Below are positions 1 through 6,332 of a stretch of DNA of 64,000 bases, piece by piece. Numbering within the stretch: the stretch's first letter is position 1; each line of letters opens with the position of its first letter. The position numbers were made by a program, and so were the translations under genes. The notes beneath the pieces were generated by a model, which made no database searches, was not told where the DNA came from, and saw only the letters and a program-made list of their open reading frames with translations. The stretch comes from an uncultured Clostridia bacterium (GTDB lineage: Bacteria; Bacillota; Clostridia; Christensenellales; Borkfalkiaceae), in NCBI GenBank assembly GCA_947053545.1, contig CAMRSY010000001.1:1-64000 (forward strand), read 5' to 3'.

Positions 1-1
1 A

Positions 2-88
2 AGGCTGTCAAAGCGTATTTATAAGGACGCTATGACAGCCATTGCAAGCGAACGGACAAGCCGCGAGGGGTTAGCCCCTTGCGACTAA
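2..88 (+). CDS. Possible 3' end of a gene running in from the left
   Basis: One plus-strand frame is open from base 2 to a TAA at 86-88, giving 28 residues that end in SREGLAPCD. It reads through the inverted repeat at 3-40. The stretch is too short to assign to a family. It overlaps a minus-strand small ORF at 71-214, and at most one of the two is likely to be real. Confidence 0.2.
   Translation, partial: RLSKRIYKDAMTAIASERTSREGLAPCD
3..40. repeat. Inverted repeat at the window edge
   Basis: Thirteen-base arms at 3-15 and 28-40 pair with one central A-A mismatch around a 12-base loop. No clear U-run follows on either strand, so an ordinary terminator is not obvious. It could be an element end or a hairpin of a gene lying to the left. 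Confidence 0.4.
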
Positions 89-214
89 CTGTTTGCCATA
101 CAGCGGGTAGTTCGACAGTGGCAAGTCAACGGCGCAATAAAACTCCCGCCCGTTTATCTTGTATATTACGGTGTGCGTTTTTGCCGCTTTCAGTTCCACC
201 AAAAAATACCGCAT
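71..214 (-). CDS. Small ORF, 47 codons, doubtful
   Basis: From an ATG at 214 this frame encodes 47 residues with protein-like composition (INGREFYCAVDLPLSNYPLYG near the end, partly quoted). However, its start lies inside the terminator stem of the gene at 241-735 and it has no clear ribosome site. It may be a remnant of a mobile-element protein or chance. No function is proposed. Confidence 0.25.
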   Translation of the reverse strand: MRYFLVELKAAKTHTVIYKINGREFYCAVDLPLSNYPLYGKQLVARG

Positions 215-241
215 TCTATCTTTTGATAAGATGCGGTATTT
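204..241 (-). terminator. Intrinsic terminator of the membrane-protein gene
   Basis: A 12-bp stem (AAAATACCGCAT with its complement) starts directly at the stop codon of the gene at 241-735 and is followed on the minus strand by six Ts. Confidence 0.85.
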
Positions 242-735
242 TAATCTTTCCAAACGCCGTATTCGATAGAACAATAAAGTACACCGCAAAACGCACAATA
301 AAGATAAATGAACATAAGCCCTATTATTAAAAACATTAAAACATATTGCTTATTTTTAAATAATTTAATTGCCAACCAGAAAGAGAAAATCACACATAAA
401 ATACTGCCAACCGTTGCCAACGCATAAGCGGAAAAACAATATAATGAAATTGAATAAACTGCGAACGCAAAAAACTGTATTCCGAAAAGAAACAAATAAT
501 ATTTTTCTTTTGTGTCCGTTTGCCATAAATTAAAAAGACAAACTGAATAGTAGGCGAACAATAGGAACCAACCTATAATAATTAACTGTTTATGTTGTGT
601 ATATTCGCTGTTTAACCAATTTTGAAAACTTTGTGCCTGATATATAATTAAGCTTAAAGCAATACACGTTAAACTTGTTATTATAATTGAGGTTACTATC
701 CGTTTAATGTTACGTAATTTCATAATGCCGGTCAT
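241..735 (-). CDS. Small polytopic membrane protein, function unknown
   Basis: A 164-residue protein made largely of hydrophobic segments: about five membrane spans (near residues 13-33, 48-68, 77-98, 103-122 and 131-153) joined by short loops. No catalytic motif is visible and I do not recognise the family. The gene stands alone with its own terminator, in AT-rich DNA. ATG at 735 follows a TATAAT by five bases and has no ribosome site, so the message may be almost leaderless. Met5 (723) is an alternative start. It lies divergent from the PNPOx-fold gene. Confidence 0.65.
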   Translation of the reverse strand: MTGIMKLRNIKRIVTSIIITSLTCIALSLIIYQAQSFQNWLNSEYTQHKQLIIIGWFLLFAYYSVCLFNLWQTDTKEKYYLFLFGIQFFAFAVYSISLYCFSAYALATVGSILCVIFSFWLAIKLFKNKQYVLMFLIIGLMFIYLYCAFCGVLYCSIEYGVWKD

Positions 736-780
736 AATTAATTATATTTATTTAACAGCCAAATTATAATTAGCGGGTTA

Positions 781-788
781 CCCCCCCC
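781..788. repeat. C8 homopolymer in intergenic DNA
   Basis: A run of eight Cs sits in the 220-bp divergent gap between 735 and 956. Such tracts can vary in length by slippage. It is about 45 bases upstream of the start at 735 and some 100 bases from the plus-strand -35 box at 888. Confidence 0.5.
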
Positions 789-887
789 ACTCACTGTGTC
801 TTTTCGCTTCACTTTTCGCCGTGCCTTAAGTATACTTTATAAAAGAGAATAACGGCTGTTAAAGAAAATCTGTTACCGCCAATTTAC

Positions 888-916
888 TTGAATAAATTTA
901 CTAATACTGATATAAT
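888..916 (+). promoter_or_regulatory. Promoter of the PNPOx-fold gene, with a dyad over the start site
   Basis: TTGAAT at 888-893 and TATAAT at 911-916 are separated by 17 bp. A dyad (ACTGATA at 906-912, TATCAGT at 928-934) overlaps the -10 box and predicted start site and could be an operator. Confidence 0.7.
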
Positions 917-955
917 TACTGTAACATTATCAGTGATTAAAAGGAGAGAATTACA

Positions 956-1366
956 TTGGATAAAGCACAAATTTTTCAATTTATATCAAAACAAAAAACG
1001 GCGTTTATTTCTTCTGTAAACGAACAAGGTTATCCAGTAATAAGAGCGGTAATTCCACGCATAATAAACGGAAACGAAATTTATATTTCTACCAACACCT
1101 CTTCTAAAAAAGTTAAACAGTATTTATCAAACAATAAAGCCTGTATCTATTTTTATAAACGCGGAAAAATTAAATATCAAGGCGTTACTATGGTAGGCGA
1201 AATGCAAGTATGCACCGACCAGGCGACAAAAGACAAAATATGGTGTTTCGGCGATAGGCTGATTTATAAAAAAGGCGTAACAGACCCCGATTATTGCGTT
1301 TTAAAATTTACTGGTATTTCAGCCGAATATTATTGCGATTTAAAGATAGAAAAAATAGAGTTGTAA
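956..1366 (+). CDS. Pyridoxamine 5'-phosphate oxidase-fold protein
   Basis: A 136-residue single-domain split-barrel flavin-binding protein of the PNPOx-like superfamily. The pattern is typical: an N-terminal helix, then TAFISSVNEQGYPVIRAV (first strands), then IYISTNTSSKKVKQYLSNN and a C-terminal beta region ending in VLKFTG. Members bind FMN or F420 or are general flavin or heme reductases; the substrate cannot be told from the sequence. The start is TTG at 956, chosen because AAGGAGAG at 941-948 sits at the right distance and no ATG fits. It is monocistronic, with its own promoter and terminator. Confidence 0.85.
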   Translation: MDKAQIFQFISKQKTAFISSVNEQGYPVIRAVIPRIINGNEIYISTNTSSKKVKQYLSNNKACIYFYKRGKIKYQGVTMVGEMQVCTDQATKDKIWCFGDRLIYKKGVTDPDYCVLKFTGISAEYYCDLKIEKIEL

Positions 1367-1427
1367 ATTTCAACTTTTTTACAGATTTTATTATTTAGTT
1401 TACAACCGCTTATACATAACGTGTTTT

Positions 1428-1462
1428 ACGCACACTTATTAAAAGTGTGCGTATTTCTTTTT
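1428..1462 (+). terminator. Intrinsic terminator after the PNPOx-fold gene
   Basis: Ten-bp stem (ACGCACACTT / AAGTGTGCGT) with a 5-base loop, followed by ATTTCTTTTTCTT. The rest of the gap to 1657 holds a direct repeat of CGGAAAAATTT (near 1480 and 1505) and nothing else recognised. Confidence 0.85.
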
Positions 1463-1657
1463 CTTGCTACACTTGATTCGGAAAAATTTGCACAGACAAT
1501 AAACCGGAAAAATTTAATAAAACGCGACGCAGGCTTTATTTTATTCCGGCAACGTAAAAGTACGGGGTAACCGCTTAGCACTTTTTCTGCATCATGCTAT
1601 TGAAAAAAACGATTATATATGGTAAAATTACGTCAGATAAATTCAAGGCGGATTAAA

Positions 1658-2068
1658 GTGAAAAAAATATTATCGGTTTTAATTATCTGCGTACTTGCTA
1701 TCATTACGTTATCATTAGCGGCTTGCAACGGCGATAAAGGATCGCACTATCCTGACAGTGACGAAATGAAAAACAATCTTGAAAACGGCGGTTACACAGT
1801 GGTTGTTACAACCGATTTAAACGGTAAAAAAGGCACGTATCTTTCTGCGACCAAAGAAAGCGATTATATTTATTTTTATTGGCTTGAAAACGCCGCCGAC
1901 TGTGATTATTTTTACAATTATTTAGAAGAAGAACATACGGATTATAATTCGTTAGTTAAAATTGAAAACGATAAAAAATTTGGCAATATAGTTTATTGCG
2001 GAACAAAAAACGCGGTGGATACCGCGGGCATTAAGGTTGTAAACGTAAAGGTTGACGTAAATACGTAA
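1658..2068 (+). CDS. Small lipoprotein, function unknown
   Basis: A 136-residue exported lipoprotein: Lys-Lys n-region, hydrophobic stretch, and lipobox LSLAAC with the acceptor Cys near residue 22, followed by an Asn/Gly/Asp-rich tether. The mature part (about 110 residues) has a DEMKNNLENGGYTV helix-strand start and a tyrosine-rich middle, and resembles many small clostridial lipoproteins without a named family. I chose GTG at 1658 because AAGGCGG lies six bases upstream. An in-frame ATG at 1619 would add 13 charged residues before the signal peptide and has no ribosome site. Confidence 0.7.
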   Translation: MKKILSVLIICVLAIITLSLAACNGDKGSHYPDSDEMKNNLENGGYTVVVTTDLNGKKGTYLSATKESDYIYFYWLENAADCDYFYNYLEEEHTDYNSLVKIENDKKFGNIVYCGTKNAVDTAGIKVVNVKVDVNT

Positions 2069-2170
2069 AAACAAAATTTATTTACGCTACTGCCGCTCCG
2101 ACAAATGAAATAATAAAAGCGCTGTTTACAAACACATTTTTTACTGTAAAATTTGATTAAGAGAAGACAT

Positions 2171-2953
2171 ATGAAAAAGAAATTTGAAATTAAAAGTTTA
2201 TTTACGGCAACTAATATTCTTATAGTTATTCTGATTGTTTTTTATTTCTTGGACAGATTTTTACCTTTCCCTGAAGGATATTCGGGATATAACGCCTGGG
2301 CCGACGACCTGCCCCCTGCTTTTAACTACATTTTCGGCACCTGCGGCGGACTTCTTACCAACTATATGGCAAGGGGCGAAATTTTGCAAAACGGCACGGC
2401 TATATACAGAAGCTTTACTTTAATGTTTCTGCACGGGCATATTTTACACCTGATAGCTAACGTTGTAGGATTATATTTTATAGGAAATTATGCCGAAAAG
2501 CGTTTCGGCTGGTGGCTTACATACATAATATATTTTACCGTTGGCTTTTTGGAAAGTTTTATTACCGACCCGCTGTTTCTGGCTATTGCCCCCTCGCAGT
2601 CGGCAATAGTTACCGAACAGGCGAGTATGGGCGCTTCAGGTGGAATATTCGGGTTGATCGGCGCTTTGCTTGCCGCAATATTCTTCGACATAAAAAGTTT
2701 TAAAAAGATAGGTCTGCCTACGATTATAGTTTCCGCCGCATACGGCTTTCTGACTACTTACGTAGTAAGCTTTGGGTGGACTACCGTCTGCCACAACGTA
2801 GCTTTCGTTTTGGGGCTTGCAGTAGGCACTTTAATAATTTTGCCATTCTTTTTACTTAAAAAGAGCAAATTTGCACCCGCAGTAAACACTCAGCTGCAAC
2901 CTAAAGAAAATGACGATACGCAGGATAAACAAATCGGCGAAGACTATACGTAA
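2171..2953 (+). CDS. Rhomboid-family membrane protein with the catalytic His replaced
   Basis: A 260-residue protein with six membrane spans and the rhomboid layout. The second span carries HxxxxHxxxN (HGHILHLIAN), the oxyanion-hole region. The fourth carries GASGGIFG, with the Ser of GxSG as nucleophile (residue 156). The sixth should read AHxxGxxxG but reads AFVLGLAVG, so the catalytic His is Phe (residue 212). The Ser-His dyad therefore looks incomplete, and the protein may be an inactive rhomboid-like (pseudoprotease) member. The C-terminus has a charged cytoplasmic tail. ATG 2171 is preferred; a TTG six codons upstream (2153) is also open. It follows the lipoprotein gene and precedes a broken gene. 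Confidence 0.8.
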   Translation: MKKKFEIKSLFTATNILIVILIVFYFLDRFLPFPEGYSGYNAWADDLPPAFNYIFGTCGGLLTNYMARGEILQNGTAIYRSFTLMFLHGHILHLIANVVGLYFIGNYAEKRFGWWLTYIIYFTVGFLESFITDPLFLAIAPSQSAIVTEQASMGASGGIFGLIGALLAAIFFDIKSFKKIGLPTIIVSAAYGFLTTYVVSFGWTTVCHNVAFVLGLAVGTLIILPFFLLKKSKFAPAVNTQLQPKENDDTQDKQIGEDYT

Positions 2954-2971
2954 CGAATAAAAAAGGAAATT

Positions 2972-3482
2972 ATGTTCAACAACGAAAATGATTTAAGAAA
3001 AGTTGCACTGAGTTTGACGCATTACGTTTACAGAAATACAAAGCTTGAAGATTATCATTCGGAAGATGTGATAATGGACAAAGCTTTTTATAAAAATTTA
3101 CCGAATTGTGTACGATAAGGTTAATAAAGTAAAACTTTTACATAAATACGTTACCCGCTTTCCCGAAAATTACGACAGGGCGCAAGATATCGATAAACTT
3201 ATCGATACCGTACCCTATAATCTTCAACTTAAATTTATAAGATATTTTCAGGAACTTGTATGGGGATTCAATTTCGGCGTTGATTGGGACGCCGCCACAG
3301 TCTGCGAACCGCCGCATAAAAATCAAAGTTTGGCAAATTACATTTTGGCGGGTAATTTCAGCAAGTGTCGCAAAAAAGGCAGCGCTTTAAACGACAGCGC
3401 AATGTGCTACATTAATAAAGACGTGCACAACAGAATATACACTCTGCTTAAAGGCGGATATTTCGATACAAAAATTCATTAA
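2972..3482 (+). pseudogene. Conserved hypothetical gene with a one-base frameshift
   Basis: ATG 2972 has a good ribosome site (AAAAGGAAAT) and encodes 48 residues to a TAA at 3116-3118. The +1 frame then continues without stop to 3482 (124 residues from GTG 3108). Dropping one A from the A5 run at 3092-3096 fuses the frames into about 169 residues with a smooth join (AFYK-IYRIVYDKVNKVKLL). The C-terminal part contains CYINKDVHNRIYTLLKGGYF. The function is unknown; the N-terminal LTHYVYRNTKLEDYHSE part recalls small phage or mobile-element proteins, but that is from memory. It is either a disrupted gene, an assembly indel, or two overlapping coupled ORFs. Confidence 0.6.
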
Positions 3483-3490
3483 AATAACTT

Positions 3491-3525
3491 ATGCCCCGCG
3501 GGAGCCTGCTGCTCTTGCGGGGCAT
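3491..3525. terminator. Convergent terminator
   Basis: Nine-bp GC-rich stem (ATGCCCCGC / GCGGGGCAT) between the converging ends at 3482 (+) and 3538 (-), with T-rich or A-rich flanks on both sides. Confidence 0.8.
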
Positions 3526-3537
3526 TGCTTATTTACG

Positions 3538-5487
3538 CTATTCTACGGCTTTAAGCGATTCGTTCATATCTATTTTAACTATTTTGCGCCTTAAAAGCAA
3601 GGTTACTACCGCGGTGAACGCCAGAACGATAAACGGCGCTATAAGCCATACAAACCAGCTTACGCCGCCCAACGTGCCCATTCCCATAACCTTGAATACG
3701 GCCCAGATTAAAAGCGCGGAAAACGGATATCCGAATATGATTCCCGCCGCGGTATCAATATATACCTCGCGATAAATATAACCCGCCACCTCACCGTCCT
3801 GATAACCTAAAACCATAAGGGTTGCTATTTCGCGGTTACGCTCGCTGATATTAATGTTTGTAAGCGTATAAATTACAACTGCGGTAAGCAGTCCCGCAAA
3901 AATTACCACCACTACCGAAACCGCCATTACCGACGGCGAGTTTATTCCGTGGAAAAGACATAAATCGAGAAGCGCAAGCCCAGCCATTACAAGCGCGGTT
4001 GAAAAGGCAACTGCAACGACTGTCATTAAAAACCGGCTGATATACCTAAGCACATTGCGTGTGGTAGATTTATATTTAAACGACAGCATATTCCATATAA
4101 ACGGAATGCGCTCTAAAAATACTTTTTTACCCGCCTTGGGAGCTTTGGGGCGCAAAAGATTGGCAGGTTTATCGCCCGTAAGTTTGTTGCCCGCAAAAGC
4201 CGTGGCAGCCAGCGTAACCGCAACGATACTAAAAAACACTATCAGATAAAATAGCGGCGCAATACGCAGCGACATGGGAGGCATAGTAAACGAATAGTTG
4301 AAAACCACGTATAAAAGCCGGGCGACACCCAGTTGAACGAAATACGCCCCCAATCCGCCTATTCCGCAACCTATCATTGCAAAAAGTACGTATTTAAAAA
4401 TTATTTTCCACGAAGAATAACCCAACGTGCGCAGACAGGCAATCTGCGACCTTTCTTCCTCGATTAGTCTTGTCATTGTTGACAGCACGACAAGCGCGGT
4501 TACAAGCAAAAATGCAACCATTAAAACGTAACAAATACCGTGAACCTTTTCGCCGTATGCTTTTAATGCGCTGAAACTGTAATTATCGTGCAGAGAAATG
4601 AACCGCACGCCGCTATCGCCGCCCAAAATTTTTACAAGTTCAGCCTTTTCGTACGCAAGATAGTTGTCGTAATTTTCCCCGAAGGCATCGAAAACATTGC
4701 GGTCGTTAAACGCTATGTACAAATCGCCTTTAGGCATCTTGCCGCGAAGAGGCGCGGGCACCGTTTCAAACGGCATATACAAAATGTTTTCTACCGTTAT
4801 AAGTTTATTAACGTCCTGTATGTTATCCGGAATTTTAACGTCTTCGCCGTTTTTATAACTTGCCTCGCCGTCGACGGCAAACGTTAACGGCGATAAAACG
4901 GTTTTTACAACCGATACGCTTTGCGTATATAATCCGTCGGGCAAAAGCGCAAGCAACGGGTCGTCGGACAGCTGCATTAATATATCTTTAAAATCAATAT
5001 TAATTTCGGTTCCGTTTAAACCGAGCGGAACGCCCTTAATTTTATTGTCGCTCTCCTCCGCATACGCTACGTGGCCGCCGCTCCCTTTTACGCTTGCGCG
5101 TACTGTCTGTTTATTTACCGACTGTTTATCGCCAAACTCGTCTAAAAAATATAGCCTTACAAGTTGTCGCTCGCCGCAGATATCAATTTCAACGTCCAGC
5201 GACATTCCTGTATTTACGTTAATTTTACCGTCAGACTTATTGTAACGCGCCTTAACCGCTTTGATTTCTTCATCGGAAAAACCCTGCGGCTTTTTACTTT
5301 TTACAATAAAATCGCTTACGTTTTGCGCGCGGTAATAGTCGGTTAACGAATAGTTTATCTTATCTACCGCACTGCCTATGCCCGCAACGAAACCTACGCT
5401 TATTACCACCATAAATATAATGGACAACAACCGCGTAAACTGCTTTTTAAACACGCGCAAAAGCGTTTTAAGATAAGTTTTCACCAC
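3538..5487 (-). CDS. FtsX/MacB-type ABC exporter permease
   Basis: A 649-residue permease with an N-terminal membrane span (residues 18-40), an extracytoplasmic domain of about 250 residues, three spans with an FtsX core (about 318-440), and a second block of three or four spans at about 485-635. This doubled FtsX-domain layout is common in Firmicutes lipoprotein or antimicrobial-peptide efflux pumps. The start GTG 5487 overlaps the ATPase stop by 7 bp (ribosome site GAGGAG), so the two are translationally coupled. The substrate is unknown. The terminator is at 3491-3525. Confidence 0.9.
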   Translation of the reverse strand: MVKTYLKTLLRVFKKQFTRLLSIIFMVVISVGFVAGIGSAVDKINYSLTDYYRAQNVSDFIVKSKKPQGFSDEEIKAVKARYNKSDGKINVNTGMSLDVEIDICGERQLVRLYFLDEFGDKQSVNKQTVRASVKGSGGHVAYAEESDNKIKGVPLGLNGTEINIDFKDILMQLSDDPLLALLPDGLYTQSVSVVKTVLSPLTFAVDGEASYKNGEDVKIPDNIQDVNKLITVENILYMPFETVPAPLRGKMPKGDLYIAFNDRNVFDAFGENYDNYLAYEKAELVKILGGDSGVRFISLHDNYSFSALKAYGEKVHGICYVLMVAFLLVTALVVLSTMTRLIEEERSQIACLRTLGYSSWKIIFKYVLFAMIGCGIGGLGAYFVQLGVARLLYVVFNYSFTMPPMSLRIAPLFYLIVFFSIVAVTLAATAFAGNKLTGDKPANLLRPKAPKAGKKVFLERIPFIWNMLSFKYKSTTRNVLRYISRFLMTVVAVAFSTALVMAGLALLDLCLFHGINSPSVMAVSVVVVIFAGLLTAVVIYTLTNINISERNREIATLMVLGYQDGEVAGYIYREVYIDTAAGIIFGYPFSALLIWAVFKVMGMGTLGGVSWFVWLIAPFIVLAFTAVVTLLLRRKIVKIDMNESLKAVE

Positions 5488-6182
5488 TCAATCTCCTCTA
5501 TAGGTTTGGGATTGGGGTTATGCTCCGTCCGTTCTATTCTGCCGCTTTTTATATACAAAACTTTGTCCGCCATATCCTTAAGCGCGGCGTTATGCGTAAC
5601 TATTATTACAGGCTTTTTCTGCTGTTTTGAAACGTCGTATAACAGCTTTAATATGTGCTTGCCGGTAACGTAGTCAAGCGCGCCCGTCGGCTCGTCGCAA
5701 AGCAACAATTTAGGATTTTTTGCCATTGCGCGCGCAATGGATACGCGCTGCTGTTCGCCGCCCGACAGCTGCGCGGGGAAATTTTTAAGCCTTTCGCCTA
5801 AACCGACCTCTTCCAACACCGATTTCGGGTCTAACGCGTTTTTACATATCTCCACCGCTATTTCCACATTTTCCAAAGCGGTTAAATTGGGCATTAAATT
5901 GTAAAACTGAAAAACAAAGCCTACGTCATTGCGCCGGTATTCGGTAAGCCCGCGCTTATTCAGCTTTGTAACGTCCTTTCCGTCCAGCAATATTTCACCC
6001 GACGTTGCCGTATCCATGCCGCCCAACAGGTTTAAAAGAGTTGTTTTGCCCGCTCCGGACGAACCTAAAACTACCGTAAACTCGCCGTCCTCCAAATCGA
6101 AAGACACGTCGGACAAGGCGTTAACCTCCAACTCGCCCGATTTGTAGCACTTATATACGTTTTTCAGCGACAAATAGCTCAT
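5481..6182 (-). CDS. ABC transporter ATPase, LolD/MacB type
   Basis: A 233-residue nucleotide-binding subunit for the permease encoded next. It shows Walker [10 protein letters not shown] (about residues 40-48), the Q-loop [16 protein letters not shown], the signature [14 protein letters not shown], Walker [13 protein letters not shown] and the H-loop VIIVTHN. The QFYNL...P and DEPTGALD signatures are those of the MacB/LolD/FtsE-like type VII exporter family. Its promoter is at 6213-6241. The ribosome site before ATG 6182 is weak (GGGT). Confidence 0.95.
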   Translation of the reverse strand: MSYLSLKNVYKCYKSGELEVNALSDVSFDLEDGEFTVVLGSSGAGKTTLLNLLGGMDTATSGEILLDGKDVTKLNKRGLTEYRRNDVGFVFQFYNLMPNLTALENVEIAVEICKNALDPKSVLEEVGLGERLKNFPAQLSGGEQQRVSIARAMAKNPKLLLCDEPTGALDYVTGKHILKLLYDVSKQQKKPVIIVTHNAALKDMADKVLYIKSGRIERTEHNPNPKPIEEIEW

Positions 6183-6212
6183 AATTTTACCCGAAATATT
6201 TTTGTTTACTGT

Positions 6213-6241
6213 ATATTATCATTTTTAACAACGTTTTGCAA
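6213..6241 (-). promoter_or_regulatory. Promoter of the ABC exporter pair
   Basis: On the minus strand TTGCAA (6236-6241) and TAATAT (6213-6218) are 17 bp apart, about 30 bp upstream of the ATPase start. Confidence 0.55.
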
Positions 6242-6290
6242 TAGCGGCTTCGTCTTTTGATAAAATATTCATAAGCTTTTCACATATAAT

Positions 6291-6317
6291 AAGCGGCGGT
6301 TGATACAACCGCCGCTT
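6291..6317 (-). terminator. Terminator of ppdK
   Basis: Twelve-bp stem (AAGCGGCGGTTG and its complement) with a 3-base loop, 16 bases after the ppdK stop. The U-run is weak on the minus strand. Confidence 0.75.
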
Positions 6318-6332
6318 AATTATTTTTCTAAA

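Noticed and set aside
1480..1520. Direct repeat CGGAAAAATTT as a regulatory array
   Set aside because: Only two copies, no promoter nearby in fixed spacing; probably chance in AT-rich DNA.
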